From assembly GCA_963591995.1 (NCBI GenBank), contig CAVAUJ010000003.1:7475-71474 (forward strand): 64,000 nucleotides of DNA, read 5' to 3'. How positions within the stretch are numbered: the stretch's first letter is position 1; each line of letters begins with the position of its first letter. The translations under genes and the position numbers were made by a program. The notes beneath the pieces were generated by a model, which was given only the letters and a program-made list of their open reading frames with translations, did not search any database and had not been told where the DNA came from. The stretch comes from CAG-791 sp963591995 (lineage in GTDB: Bacteria; Bacillota; Clostridia; Lachnospirales; Lachnospiraceae). Of this stretch, positions 32,914-42,337 are shown one piece after another.

Positions 32914-33700
32914 GGCTTTTCAATGCCCCTTTGGTTCTTCCGGAGGGGTCAAACCGGGTTAAATCATTGACAATGGCGGCGGCGATCATCATGCCGGCGA
33001 CCGGGGGTACGAAGGAGGTGGAGCCGGGAAGGTCTCTTCGCTGCGTACATTTGCGGACAGATCCCGGCGGACAGATGCAATGGTGCAGGCAGGAGTTGTC
33101 GGAATCGATGGGGCGGATGGCGGGCTCCGTGGAGTAAACAACCTTCAGCTGCCGCACACCCCGCTTGCGCAGCTCCCGGCGCATGACCCTGGCCAGAGGA
33201 TCCTGGGAGGTCTGAAAGAGATCCGTCACCGTCAGCTTCGTGGGATCGGACCGGTTGCCGCAGCCCATGGCAGAGATGACGGGAACACCGGCCGACTCGG
33301 CCTGCAGGATGATCTGAATTTTCCCGGTGACCGTGTCAATGGCATCGACGACATAATCATAGGAACGAAAATCAAACTGCTCCGCATTCTCGGGAAGGAA
33401 GAAGGTCCTGTAGGTGCGCACCGTGATTTCCGGATCGATGTCTGCCACCCGCGCCTTTGCCACATCCACCTTATACTGGCCGACGGTGCTGCGGACCGCC
33501 AGAATCTGGCGGTTCAGATTGGTGAGGCAGACACGGTCATCGTCGATGAGATCCAGGGCCCCGACCCCCATGCGGGCCAGCGCCTCGACGACATTGCCGC
33601 CGACGCCGCCGATCCCGAAGACCGCAACGCGGCTGTGTCGGAGAATCTGCATACTGTCCGTTCCATAGATCAGTTCCGCTCTTGAATATTGATTCAGCAT
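32894..33700 (-). CDS. tcdA: tRNA threonylcarbamoyladenosine dehydratase
   Basis: TcdA (YgdL/CsdL) is an E1-like enzyme that cyclises t6A37 of tRNAs to ct6A using ATP. The 268-residue protein starts with the family-typical YSRAELIYGTDSMQIL, has the nucleotide-binding GIGGVGGNVVEALARMG near residue 30, DDDRVCLTNLNRQ near 52 and ISAMGCGNRSDPTKL near 135. It lacks a second ThiF-type domain. It overlaps the L,D-transpeptidase gene by 20 bases, so the two are co-transcribed despite unrelated functions. Confidence 0.92.
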   Translation of the reverse strand: MLNQYSRAELIYGTDSMQILRHSRVAVFGIGGVGGNVVEALARMGVGALDLIDDDRVCLTNLNRQILAVRSTVGQYKVDVAKARVADIDPEITVRTYRTFFLPENAEQFDFRSYDYVVDAIDTVTGKIQIILQAESAGVPVISAMGCGNRSDPTKLTVTDLFQTSQDPLARVMRRELRKRGVRQLKVVYSTEPAIRPIDSDNSCLHHCICPPGSVRKCTQRRDLPGSTSFVPPVAGMMIAAAIVNDLTRFDPSGRTKGALKSHEREQG

Positions 33701-33733
33701 CTGCTAACCTCGATTGCGTATCATTTGGAAAGT

Positions 33734-33770
33734 GAATTCCATTGAATTCTACATTATACCTAAGGAATTC
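33734..33770. promoter_or_regulatory. Helically phased GAATTC sites around a TATACC box
   Basis: GAATTC occurs at 33734, 33744 and 33765, offsets of 10 and 21 bases, so all face the same side of the helix. TATACC at 33755-33760 could be the -10 box of the MATE gene. A regulator binding site is plausible but unproven. The rest of 33771-33873 is GC-rich with short hairpins and no other feature I can name. Confidence 0.35.
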
Positions 33771-33873
33771 GATTTAGACCATAGCAACTGTGCCGGCGAG
33801 GATGCAGGGGGCCGCCCCGCCGGGAAAAGAGGGGGGCTCCCGGAGGGTGCAGAACCCCGAAGGCGCGTCGATT

Positions 33874-35262
33874 ATGCAGTCCGAAATGATCAAGGGCAAT
33901 CCGTTATCCATCATCATCCGCTTCACCATTCCGCTGTTCATCGGAAATGTGTTCCAGCAGCTCTACAATATGTGCGATACCATCATTGTGGGTCGTTTCG
34001 TGGGCGCCAATGCGCTGGCCGCCGTGGGCTCCACGGGGACGATTATGTTCCTCATTCTGGGCTTCTGCTCCGGCCTTACGAGCGGCTTTGCCGTGCTCAC
34101 CGCCCAGCGCTACGGCGCGGGGGATATCGCCGGCGTGAAGAAGAGCGTTGCCAACAGCTTCCTTTTGTCCGGCGTGCTGATTGTCGTCATGACGGTGGGA
34201 AGCCTTGCGATTATGCGTCCTCTGCTGCGGCTGATGAATACGCCGGAGGAGATCTTTGCGGATGCCTATGCCTACATCAGTGTAATCTGTATGGGCATTA
34301 TTGCGAGCGTTGCCTACAACCTCCTTTCTGCCCTTCTGCGCGCCGTCGGCAACAGTAAGATGCCGCTGGTCGTATTGGTTTTCTCGGCGGTGCTGAATGT
34401 AATCCTTGATCTGGTGCTGATCGTTTTCTTCGATATGGGAACGGCCGGCGCGGCCCTTGCGACCAATCTGGCACAGGGAATTTCCTCTGTTCTGTGCTGG
34501 CTTTATATTCTGAAGAAGGTGCCGGAGCTCACGCCGGACAAGGGAATGTGGCGCTATTATCCGTGGGCAACGGCAAGGCAGCTCCAGGTAGGGATTCCGA
34601 TGGCATTGCAGTTCGGCATCACCGCCTCGGGGACCATGATCATGCAGGCGGCCATCAATCTTTACGGCGCGACGGCGGTGGCCGGCTATACCGCGGCCAG
34701 CAAGGTGCAGGGACTCATTACCCAGGGGAATTTCTCGATCGGACAGACCATGGCGACCTACGTGGGGCAGAACTACGGAGCCGGGGAGTATGAGAGAATC
34801 CGCAAGGGCGTAAAGAGTGCGGTTATCAGCATCACGGTCTATGCGGTTGCGGCAGCCCTCCTGGTGGTCGTAGCGCTCCGGCCGATGATCGCGCTCTTCT
34901 TCTCCTCCGGAACGGACATCGATGCGATGATGCCGTATGCCAGAATGTACATTGTCTGCTGCGCGCTGTTCTATATTCCGCTGGGCTATATCTTTGTCTT
35001 CCGCAATGCCATGCAGGGCTGCGGCTATGGACTGCTGCCGATGCTGGGAGGCGTGATGGAGCTGGTGTGCCGTCTGGCACTGGCCATCGCCTCCATGTAC
35101 ACCATGAATTATCTGATGGCCTCCCTGTGTGATCCGATTGCATGGCTGGGAGCCGGGATTTTCACCGCTGTGACCTATTGCTATGTGATTCGACGAGTAA
35201 AGGAGACGCTTCAGCCCTCTGCGGGGCCGGAGCCGGGCAGACCGGAGCGGGAGAAGGCATGA
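33874..35262 (+). CDS. MATE family efflux transporter
   Basis: The 462-residue protein has 12 predicted helices in two halves, the first beginning PLSIIIRFTIPLFIGNVFQQLYNMCDTIIVGRFVG, a hallmark of bacterial NorM/DinF-type multidrug exporters. It exchanges sodium or protons for cationic compounds. The ATG at 33874 gives a family-like N-terminus (MQSEMIKGNPL) but has a poor ribosome site. A GTG at 33790 gives a 28-residue extension that I do not believe. The stop overlaps the next start (ATGA). Confidence 0.93.
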   Translation: MQSEMIKGNPLSIIIRFTIPLFIGNVFQQLYNMCDTIIVGRFVGANALAAVGSTGTIMFLILGFCSGLTSGFAVLTAQRYGAGDIAGVKKSVANSFLLSGVLIVVMTVGSLAIMRPLLRLMNTPEEIFADAYAYISVICMGIIASVAYNLLSALLRAVGNSKMPLVVLVFSAVLNVILDLVLIVFFDMGTAGAALATNLAQGISSVLCWLYILKKVPELTPDKGMWRYYPWATARQLQVGIPMALQFGITASGTMIMQAAINLYGATAVAGYTAASKVQGLITQGNFSIGQTMATYVGQNYGAGEYERIRKGVKSAVISITVYAVAAALLVVVALRPMIALFFSSGTDIDAMMPYARMYIVCCALFYIPLGYIFVFRNAMQGCGYGLLPMLGGVMELVCRLALAIASMYTMNYLMASLCDPIAWLGAGIFTAVTYCYVIRRVKETLQPSAGPEPGRPEREKA

Positions 35263-36050
35263 GCCGCAGACGCAAAGGAGGCGCCCTTCGGGCGCGGCGC
35301 TATCCCCTGCTCGATGTGATTCGGGGCGCTGCGATTGTCAGCATGGTGCTCTATCACGCAAGCTGGGACCTTGTCTATCTGGCGGGGATCGACTGGCCCT
35401 GGTACCATACGGCGAAGGCACATCTGTGGCAGCAGTCGATCTGCTGGACCTTCATCCTGCTGTCCGGCGCCTGCATGACGTTATCTCACCGCCGCTGGAG
35501 GCACGGAAGCATGGTGTTCGCAGCAGGCCTTCTGGTCACGGGGGCCACGCTGGTTTTCCTTCCGGAGGAGCGTGTGGTGTTCGGCATATTGACCTTTCTG
35601 GGCAGTGCGATGCTGATCACGGCGCTTCTGGGGCGGCTTCCGGAAAAAATCCCGCCGATCTGCGGAACGGCGCTCATGGCTTTTCTCTTCTATGTCACGC
35701 GGAGGATCGGCAGCGGAATTCTGCAGCTGCCCGGGGCGCATACGGTGCCGCTTCCCGGTGGGTGGTATCACGGAATGGCGGCAACCTTCCTCGGATTTAC
35801 GCAGGAGGGCTTCGTTTCGACAGATTATTTTCCCCTTATGCCGTGGATCTTTCTGTTCTGGGCGGGGTATTACGGCGGCCTGCTGCTGCGGCAGGCGGGC
35901 AGCGGGAAGGACCGGATCCTTTCGCTTGATGTACCGCCTCTTTCCTTTCTGGGACGGCATTCGCTCCTCATTTATCTTCTGCACCAGCCGCTCCTCTACA
36001 TGGCGGTGGTTCTGTGCACCCGGTCGTATCGGTATATCGGACTATGGTAG
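35259..36050 (+). CDS. Heparan-alpha-glucosaminide N-acetyltransferase-like membrane protein
   Basis: The 263-residue protein has about seven membrane helices and resembles the HGSNAT_cat/DUF1624 family, with DVIRGAAIVSMVLYHASWDL near residue 18 (the conserved helix-1 His) and FLGRHSLLIYLLHQP near the end. Members transfer acyl groups to amino sugars across the membrane, and the substrate here is not known. A basic N-terminus (SRRRKGGALRARR) suggests the N-in orientation. It is coupled to the MATE gene and precedes murT by 12 bases. Confidence 0.85.
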   Translation: MSRRRKGGALRARRYPLLDVIRGAAIVSMVLYHASWDLVYLAGIDWPWYHTAKAHLWQQSICWTFILLSGACMTLSHRRWRHGSMVFAAGLLVTGATLVFLPEERVVFGILTFLGSAMLITALLGRLPEKIPPICGTALMAFLFYVTRRIGSGILQLPGAHTVPLPGGWYHGMAATFLGFTQEGFVSTDYFPLMPWIFLFWAGYYGGLLLRQAGSGKDRILSLDVPPLSFLGRHSLLIYLLHQPLLYMAVVLCTRSYRYIGLW

Positions 36051-36062
36051 GGGTTATTCAGA

Positions 36063-37481
36063 ATGAGCAAACCGAATTTGATGCAATCGATGTTATCCGT
36101 CGCGGCGTGCAAGTCAACCCGGACGCTGCTGCGGCTCACCGGCAGAGGCGGTACCGCGCTGCCGGGAAAGGCGGCCTGTTTTTTTGCGGGCAGCATTCTG
36201 GAACGGGTCAGTGCCGGCATGGAGATCATCGTGGTGACCGGCACCAACGGCAAGACGACCACCTCCCGCATGCTCGAGCACGCCTTTACGGCGGGCGGAC
36301 ATCCCTGTCTTGCCAACAAATCCGGCGCCAATCTTCTTTCGGGGGTGACGGCGGAGCTGACGTGCAATGCACGTTGGAACGGGGCGGCGAAAACACATTA
36401 TGCGGTCATCGAATGCGATGAGGGGGCGCTCAAGCAGGTGGTGCCGCTCATTCACCCGAAGGTGATCGTGGTGACCAATCTCTTTCGCGACCAGCTGGAC
36501 CGTTACGGGGAAGTGATGCATACGGTGGAACAGCTGCGCATGGGAATTGAAAAGGTTCCGGAGACGATTCTGTGCCTGAATGCAGACGATTCTCTGGTGG
36601 CTTCTCTGGCAGAGGGGGTACCCAACCGGGTGGTATGGTACGGTCTGGATCTTCCCGTCGGCGAGCAGAAGGATGCGGTGATTTCGGATGCCAAATATTG
36701 CCTTCATTGCGGCACGCCGTATCAATATCACTATCACACCTATGCGCATCTGGGAGGCTTTTACTGCCCGTCGTGCGGATACAGGAGGCCGGAGACAGCC
36801 GTAGCCGTCACGGAAATTCACGAAATCGCAGCGGACGGGAGCACGGTCACCCTGCGGCTGCCGGAGAAGGAAGGGGCGGCACGGAACAGGGCAGCGGCAG
36901 TGCGGGGCGAGAGGGTCCGCATCGGACTGCCGGCCGTCTACAACGTCTACAATGCGGCGGCGGCGGTGTGTGCCTACACGACCTTCGGACTCCCGAAGGA
37001 GGAGATCCTTTCGGCTCTGGCGGATGTACATTCGAGCTTTGGCCGGATGGAGACCTTTGACCTGTCCGGAAACCGCGTGCAGATGATCCTGGTCAAGAAT
37101 CCGGCGGGCTGCAACCAGGCGCTGGCCTATGTGGGAAGTCTGGAGCAGGAATATACGCTGGTGCTGTGTCTCAACGACCGGACGGCGGACGGACATGACA
37201 TTTCCTGGATCTGGGATGCGGATTACGAGCAGCTGGCGGACAATCCGCACATACACCATGTTTACGTGTCCGGTGACCGGGCGGAGGACATGCAGCTGCG
37301 GCTCAAGTATGCCGGGTTCCCGGAAGAGAGCATCACGCTCAGCAAAGACAACGACAGCCTTCTGGCGATGATGCGGGAAGGGGGACGGCCCTGCTTCATC
37401 CTCCCGAACTACACCTCGATGCTGGCGCTGCGGAAGGTTCTTTCGGATGCTACGGGCGGTGCGGATTTCTGGAAAGGATAG
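36063..37481 (+). CDS. murT: Lipid II isoglutaminyl synthase, MurT subunit
   Basis: MurT/GatD amidates D-Glu of lipid II to D-isoglutamine. The 472-residue Mur-ligase homologue has the ATP loop VTGTNGKTTTSRM near residue 58, a zinc ribbon with CLHCG and CPSCG (about 218-240) that is diagnostic of MurT, and a C-terminal DUF1727 domain (about 330-465) with an Asp-containing active-site segment near DISWIWDADYE. It is followed 12 bases later by gatD. Confidence 0.95.
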   Translation: MSKPNLMQSMLSVAACKSTRTLLRLTGRGGTALPGKAACFFAGSILERVSAGMEIIVVTGTNGKTTTSRMLEHAFTAGGHPCLANKSGANLLSGVTAELTCNARWNGAAKTHYAVIECDEGALKQVVPLIHPKVIVVTNLFRDQLDRYGEVMHTVEQLRMGIEKVPETILCLNADDSLVASLAEGVPNRVVWYGLDLPVGEQKDAVISDAKYCLHCGTPYQYHYHTYAHLGGFYCPSCGYRRPETAVAVTEIHEIAADGSTVTLRLPEKEGAARNRAAAVRGERVRIGLPAVYNVYNAAAAVCAYTTFGLPKEEILSALADVHSSFGRMETFDLSGNRVQMILVKNPAGCNQALAYVGSLEQEYTLVLCLNDRTADGHDISWIWDADYEQLADNPHIHHVYVSGDRAEDMQLRLKYAGFPEESITLSKDNDSLLAMMREGGRPCFILPNYTSMLALRKVLSDATGGADFWKG

Positions 37482-37493
37482 GAGAAGAAAGCT

Positions 37494-38252
37494 ATGAAAT
37501 TGCGGATCTGTCATCTCTATCCCGAGGTTCTGAATCTCTATGGGGATCGCGGCAACATTCGCTGCCTGCAGCAGAGGCTCGCCTTCCGCGGCATGGACTG
37601 CGATGTGGAGGAGCTGGGCATCGGCGAGAACAGGCCGCTGGATGCCTACGATCTGTTCTTCATCGGCGGCGGACAGGATTTCGAGCAGGAGGTGCTCCTG
37701 GAGGATCTGAAGGCCGGCAAGGGAGAGGAGCTGCGGGCGGCTGTGGAGGACGGCAAGACCTTTCTGTGCATTTGCGGCGGCTACCAGATGATGGGGCATT
37801 ATTATCAGACCTACGACGGGACCCGGTGTGAATTTCTGGGAGCGGTGGATTTCTATACCGTGGGCTCGAAAGAGCGGATGATCGGCAACTATGCGTTTCG
37901 CCTCGGAGAGGAATCCGGCGGCAGCACGGTTGTCGGGTTCGAGAACCACAGCGGCAAAACCTTCCTGGGGAAGGGGGTGTCGCCCCTTGGAAGCGTGATA
38001 AAGGGATACGGCAACAACGGGGAGGACGGCAGAGAGGGCGTGCGCTACCGGAATGTGTTCGGCACGTATTCGCACGGCCCTGTGCTGCCCAAGAACCCGG
38101 AATTTGCGGATTTTCTGCTGCAGACCGCACTGGACCGCCGTTTCGGAAAGGGGAGCATAGAGCTCCCGCCTCTGGAGGACGGCTTTGAGCGGCTGGCGCA
38201 TGAGAGCGTGCTGGCAGGGGTCCTTGCGGGAAGGCAGGGCGCCAATGCATAG
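37494..38252 (+). CDS. gatD: Lipid II isoglutaminyl synthase, GatD glutaminase subunit
   Basis: GatD supplies ammonia from glutamine to MurT. The 252-residue class I amidotransferase-like protein begins RICHLYPEVLNLYGDRGN, has the nucleophile Cys in FLCICGGYQMMG near residue 94 and the catalytic His in YSHGPVLPKNP near 190. AGGAG precedes the ATG. Its last eight bases overlap the flippase gene. Confidence 0.95.
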   Translation: MKLRICHLYPEVLNLYGDRGNIRCLQQRLAFRGMDCDVEELGIGENRPLDAYDLFFIGGGQDFEQEVLLEDLKAGKGEELRAAVEDGKTFLCICGGYQMMGHYYQTYDGTRCEFLGAVDFYTVGSKERMIGNYAFRLGEESGGSTVVGFENHSGKTFLGKGVSPLGSVIKGYGNNGEDGREGVRYRNVFGTYSHGPVLPKNPEFADFLLQTALDRRFGKGSIELPPLEDGFERLAHESVLAGVLAGRQGANA

Positions 38253-39558
38253 AGACGCAAACCGGGCAGCGGGTCATGCGGCAAAGCGGGGAAACGGGCA
38301 GAGAGCAGAGGTCGGGAATGCCGTCTGGAATGCCGTGGGCGGCATGCTCAATGCGGGACAGTCCGTCTTTCTGCTCATCGTCATCACGAGGGTCTGCGGT
38401 CTGAACGCGGCAGGGATTTTCTCGATTGCCTTTGCAACGGGAAATCTCTTTTTGTATCTGGGCAATTACGGTGTCCGCAATTATCAGGTCTCCGATCTGG
38501 CGGAACGCTTTTCGTTCGCGGATTACCTGCGGCACCGGCTTCTGACCGTGGGCCTTATGCTGATCGCCGCCGCCGTTTACGTTGCCTGGAGCGCATGGAG
38601 AGGAGAGTATTCAGCATATAAAACCGCCTGCGTCTGCGCCATGTGCCTGCTGAAGGCGGTGGATTGCCTGGAGGAGGTTTTCGAGGGCCGCTACCAGCAG
38701 AAGGGGCGGCTGGATCAGGCCGGCAAGCTGGTGGTGGCAAGGCTTGTGATCAGCATCGGCGGAATGATGGCTGTGCTCCTTTGGACGGGAGACCTTCTGG
38801 GAGCCTCCCTTGCCGCCGTGCTCCTTGCCGCTGCCGCCTCCGCCGTCATGATTTACCTCTTCCGAAGGACGGCAGAGTATGTCCGGACACCGTTTTCCGT
38901 GAGAAGCATTCTGGAGCTGATGCGGGAATGCCTGCCGGTCTGCGCCGTCAATTTCCTCTCCTTCTATCTCATCAATGAGCCCAAATATGCCATTGATGCC
39001 GCAATGGATGAAACCGCGCAGGCCTGCTACAATTTCATCGCGATGCCGGTGTTCGTGATCCAGCTGCTGAACATGTTCCTGTACCAGCCGATGCTGATCT
39101 CCATGACAAAGGACTGGAAGAGCGGGAACCGGGCGGGATTCGTAAGGAGCCTCGGCCGCGTTGCGGGGGCGCTGCTGCTGACATCGGTGCCGATCTTTCT
39201 GGCGGCCGGTCTCTGGGGAATTCCGGTGCTGTCCTGGCTTTATCACACGGACCTTTCGGAATACCGGACCGAGCTGCTGCTGGTCCTGACGGGGGGCGTC
39301 TTTCTCGCCTTCAACGGCTTCTGCGCGGCGGTGCTGACCATCATAAGGGCGCAGAGGCATCTGCCGCTCGCCTATCTTGCGGGGACGATCCTGTCGGTCC
39401 TCCTGACCCCGCGCCTTGTCGCGGCATACGGTATTCTGGGAGCGGTTGTTGCCTTTGTCTGCGTGATGGGGGCGGTCTCCGCCGTCCTGGCGGTGCTGCT
39501 CGCGGGAAAGCTTCGCCTGCCGCCAAGCCGCGTTGAGAAAACCGACCGTGTAGGGTAA
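38245..39558 (+). CDS. Polysaccharide flippase (MOP superfamily, Wzx-like)
   Basis: The 437-residue protein has a hydrophilic basic N-terminus (about 25 residues) and about 12 helices, starting AVWNAVGGMLNAGQSVFLLIVITRVCGL, as in Wzx/RfbX flippases that move lipid-linked oligosaccharides across the membrane. The conserved helix-2 region FSIAFATGNLFLYLGNYGVRNYQVSD is present. ATG at 38245 lies in the gatD end, implying translational coupling. It opens the surface-polysaccharide region. Confidence 0.88.
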   Translation: MHRDANRAAGHAAKRGNGQRAEVGNAVWNAVGGMLNAGQSVFLLIVITRVCGLNAAGIFSIAFATGNLFLYLGNYGVRNYQVSDLAERFSFADYLRHRLLTVGLMLIAAAVYVAWSAWRGEYSAYKTACVCAMCLLKAVDCLEEVFEGRYQQKGRLDQAGKLVVARLVISIGGMMAVLLWTGDLLGASLAAVLLAAAASAVMIYLFRRTAEYVRTPFSVRSILELMRECLPVCAVNFLSFYLINEPKYAIDAAMDETAQACYNFIAMPVFVIQLLNMFLYQPMLISMTKDWKSGNRAGFVRSLGRVAGALLLTSVPIFLAAGLWGIPVLSWLYHTDLSEYRTELLLVLTGGVFLAFNGFCAAVLTIIRAQRHLPLAYLAGTILSVLLTPRLVAAYGILGAVVAFVCVMGAVSAVLAVLLAGKLRLPPSRVEKTDRVG

Positions 39559-39601
39559 AATATAGCCGTATGCCCAAACGATTCTCGAACAGGGAGTTCT
39601 T

Positions 39602-41011
39602 ATGGTTTTTAGTTCAATGATTTTCCTCTGGGTCTTCTTCCCGGTTGTCTTTCTTCTGAGCCTGGTGATTCGCAAGCCGGCGCGGCAGAACATTCTGCTG
39701 CTGGTGACCAGTCTGCTGTTCTATGCCTGGGGAGAGCCCCGGAACGTGCTGCTCCTTCTGGCCTCCATTGTCCTGAACTGGGCCTTTGGTCTCCTCATTG
39801 ACCGGTTCCGCGGCAGAGCGAAGCTCTTTCTGACGATGGATATCATCGTAAACCTCGCACTTCTGGGTTATTTTAAATACACGGACTTCTTCCTGAATAC
39901 CATCAACTTTGTGTTTCCGAAGGCAAATCTTCCGCTCGCGCACATCGCGCTGCCCATCGGCATCAGCTTTTTCACCTTTCAGGCCATGAGCTACGTCATC
40001 GATTTGTACCGCGGACAGATCAAGGTGCAGAAGAATCTGCTGTATCTGGCATTGTACGTGTCCTTTTTCCCGCAGCTGATCGCGGGACCGATTGTAAAAT
40101 ACCGCGACATTGCGGAGCAGATCGAGAACCGGAGCGTGGACGCGGAGCGCATCGCTTCGGGCTTTCGCCGTTTTGTCTACGGCCTTGGCAAAAAGGTGCT
40201 GATCTCGAATCTGGTCGGCCAGGCCGCCGACAATCTGTATGCGCTGGACACGGCCTCCCTGACGGGGGGGATGGCATGGCTGTGCGCACTGACCTACACG
40301 CTGCAGATTTACTATGATTTCTCCGGTTATTCCGATATGGCCATCGGCCTTGGCAGAATGTTCGGCTTCGATTTTCTGGAGAACTTCCGGTACCCGTACC
40401 TGAGCACCTCCATTCGTGAGTTCTGGCGCAGATGGCACATTTCCCTGGGCACCTGGTTCCAGGAGTACCTGTACATTCCGCTGGGAGGAAACCGCAGGGG
40501 AGGGGTCCGCACGTACCGGAATCTTCTGGTGGTCTTTTTTGCCACCGGCATGTGGCACGGTGCGAGCTGGAATTTCATTGCCTGGGGCCTGTACCATGGA
40601 TTCTTCAGCATACTGGAGCGGGTGGGGCTTGGCAGGCTCCTGCAAAAGGGGAGAATTCTGCCGAGAATCTATACCATGCTGGTTGTGATGATCGGCTGGG
40701 TCTTCTTCCGCGCCGATCAATTCCGGCAGGGAGCTGCGATTGTTGTGCGCATGCTGCTGCCGTGGCGGTACACTTCCACCGACGTGATTGTAGGGACGCT
40801 GGTCAGCAGTGAGGCTGTGCTGGCATTGATCTGCGGCGTCCTGGGGTGCGGTGTGCTGCAGGCGGCTGTGACAAGGCAAAAGACGGCGGGAATCGCGCAG
40901 AAATGGAAGGGGAGCTTTCCGGAGTTTGTCTTCTGCGCAGCGGTTCTGCTCGGCTGCATTTTAAAGCTGGCGGGCAATACCTACAATCCGTTCATATATT
41001 TCAGGTTCTGA
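39602..41011 (+). CDS. MBOAT family O-acyltransferase (AlgI/PatA-like)
   Basis: The 469-residue membrane protein has about 11 helices and strong AlgI/DltB family motifs: YFKYTDFFLNTIN, QLIAGPIVKYRDI, WRRWHISLGTWFQEYLYIPLGG and the catalytic His in GMWHGASWNF near residue 320. Members pass an acyl group across the membrane for O-acylation of surface polymers, usually with a periplasmic SGNH-type partner. That partner is the next gene, 21 bases downstream. Confidence 0.94.
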   Translation: MVFSSMIFLWVFFPVVFLLSLVIRKPARQNILLLVTSLLFYAWGEPRNVLLLLASIVLNWAFGLLIDRFRGRAKLFLTMDIIVNLALLGYFKYTDFFLNTINFVFPKANLPLAHIALPIGISFFTFQAMSYVIDLYRGQIKVQKNLLYLALYVSFFPQLIAGPIVKYRDIAEQIENRSVDAERIASGFRRFVYGLGKKVLISNLVGQAADNLYALDTASLTGGMAWLCALTYTLQIYYDFSGYSDMAIGLGRMFGFDFLENFRYPYLSTSIREFWRRWHISLGTWFQEYLYIPLGGNRRGGVRTYRNLLVVFFATGMWHGASWNFIAWGLYHGFFSILERVGLGRLLQKGRILPRIYTMLVVMIGWVFFRADQFRQGAAIVVRMLLPWRYTSTDVIVGTLVSSEAVLALICGVLGCGVLQAAVTRQKTAGIAQKWKGSFPEFVFCAAVLLGCILKLAGNTYNPFIYFRF

Positions 41012-41032
41012 TGAACGGCAGGAAAGGACAGA

Positions 41033-42229
41033 ATGAAGGAAGAGACGACACTTTCTGCAACAAAACCCCTCGGCAAAGGGATGCGGCGCCTGTATGTGCT
41101 GCTCATGACGGCAGTGCTCCTGCTCCCTGCGGCGGTTTTCGTCCTGATCCGGGGCTTTGTGGATACGACCAATTATGAACAGAGAACCCTGGCATTGCTG
41201 CCGTGCAGCCGGGAGGCCGAGGCGGCCGGCATGGTGACGACGGCGGAAACCTTTCCGTCCCAGTTTGAGGATTGGTTCAATGACCATCTGCCCTTCCGCA
41301 ATCAGCTGCTGACGCTGCAGGGACTGCTGGAATATAAGGTGCTGAAGACCTCCTCCTCCGAGAGCGTCGTTGTGGGGAAGGACGGCTGGCTCTTCTACAA
41401 GGGGGCACAGGTGGCGGACGAGGATCCCATCGGGGACTATATGGGAACGAACCTGTTCACCGAAGAGGAGCTGGAGAGGATCGCCGGCAATTTCACGGCG
41501 GCAAGGGATGAGCTCGCCGGCCGCGGGTGCGACTTTGTGATCTATTTCGCACCGAACAAGGAACGGGTCTACAGCGAGTATATGCCGGATATGTACGGAA
41601 AGCCCGCAGAGCACTTCAAGCTGCAGCAGCTGGTGGAATATCTGCAGACAGAAACGGATCTGAAGGTGGTGTGCGCGCTGGACGATTTGCTGACCTATCG
41701 CGAGCAGAATCCGGATACGGAGATTTATTACAAATATGACACGCATTGGAACAATCTGGGTGCCTACATAGGCTCGGAGAAGCTGGTGCAGGCACTGGGT
41801 TATGACTTTGTCCCGCTGGAGGAGGTTTCGGTGACGGATTACCATACCGGCAGCTATGATCTTGCGCGGCTGATCCATCTGGGCAATACGCTGAATGACT
41901 GTGCAGCCTATCAGCTGACGGGCTACACCGGCCACCCGATGACGTCGGCGCAGGAGGAGGACGGACATGTGTTCCGCTTCACGACGACGGACGGGCAGGC
42001 ACCCGGCGGGAAGCTCTTCGTGATCGGAGATTCCTTTTCTACGATGATGGCACCGTATCTGGCCTGTCATTATGCATCGGCCTATACGACCTTTTATTAC
42101 ACCTACAGCCACGGACAGCTGCTGCGGGAGGAGCCGGATGTGGTGGTATACGAGGCGGTGGAGCGATATGTGGGCAACATGCTGGACTTCACGCTGACGG
42201 ACGGCTATCAGGGCTCGAATGCGGAATGA
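41033..42229 (+). CDS. DHHW/AlgJ-like SGNH family O-acyl transfer protein
   Basis: The 398-residue protein has a single N-terminal membrane helix (about residues 20-42) and an extracytoplasmic AlgJ/AlgX-like SGNH-hydrolase fold. Motifs are WFNDHLPFRNQ near 80, KYDTHWNNLGAYIG near 238 (the catalytic Asp/His block of DHHW proteins) and VIGDSFST near 335 carrying the nucleophile Ser. It would transfer the acyl group brought by the MBOAT protein onto a cell-surface glycan. Overlap in function with the upstream gene makes this pairing convincing. Confidence 0.87.
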   Translation: MKEETTLSATKPLGKGMRRLYVLLMTAVLLLPAAVFVLIRGFVDTTNYEQRTLALLPCSREAEAAGMVTTAETFPSQFEDWFNDHLPFRNQLLTLQGLLEYKVLKTSSSESVVVGKDGWLFYKGAQVADEDPIGDYMGTNLFTEEELERIAGNFTAARDELAGRGCDFVIYFAPNKERVYSEYMPDMYGKPAEHFKLQQLVEYLQTETDLKVVCALDDLLTYREQNPDTEIYYKYDTHWNNLGAYIGSEKLVQALGYDFVPLEEVSVTDYHTGSYDLARLIHLGNTLNDCAAYQLTGYTGHPMTSAQEEDGHVFRFTTTDGQAPGGKLFVIGDSFSTMMAPYLACHYASAYTTFYYTYSHGQLLREEPDVVVYEAVERYVGNMLDFTLTDGYQGSNAE

Positions 42230-42337
42230 GGGCGGAATGAACGCGCCATGAACGCGGAGTGCGTGCGGAACAGGGGATATGCCCGGGGCGTCATATGTGT
42301 TGCAGCCGGATACGGCTGCGGGCAGGAGGACAGGAAA

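Noticed and set aside
33790..33873. Upstream GTG start for the MATE protein
   Set aside because: The 28 extra residues are Pro/Gly/Arg-rich and unlike MATE N-termini. ATG 33874 gives the family-typical start.
36114..38201. 695-codon minus-strand open frame opposite murT and gatD
   Set aside because: Both plus-strand proteins are unmistakable MurT and GatD, and the antisense product has no recognisable composition or motif.
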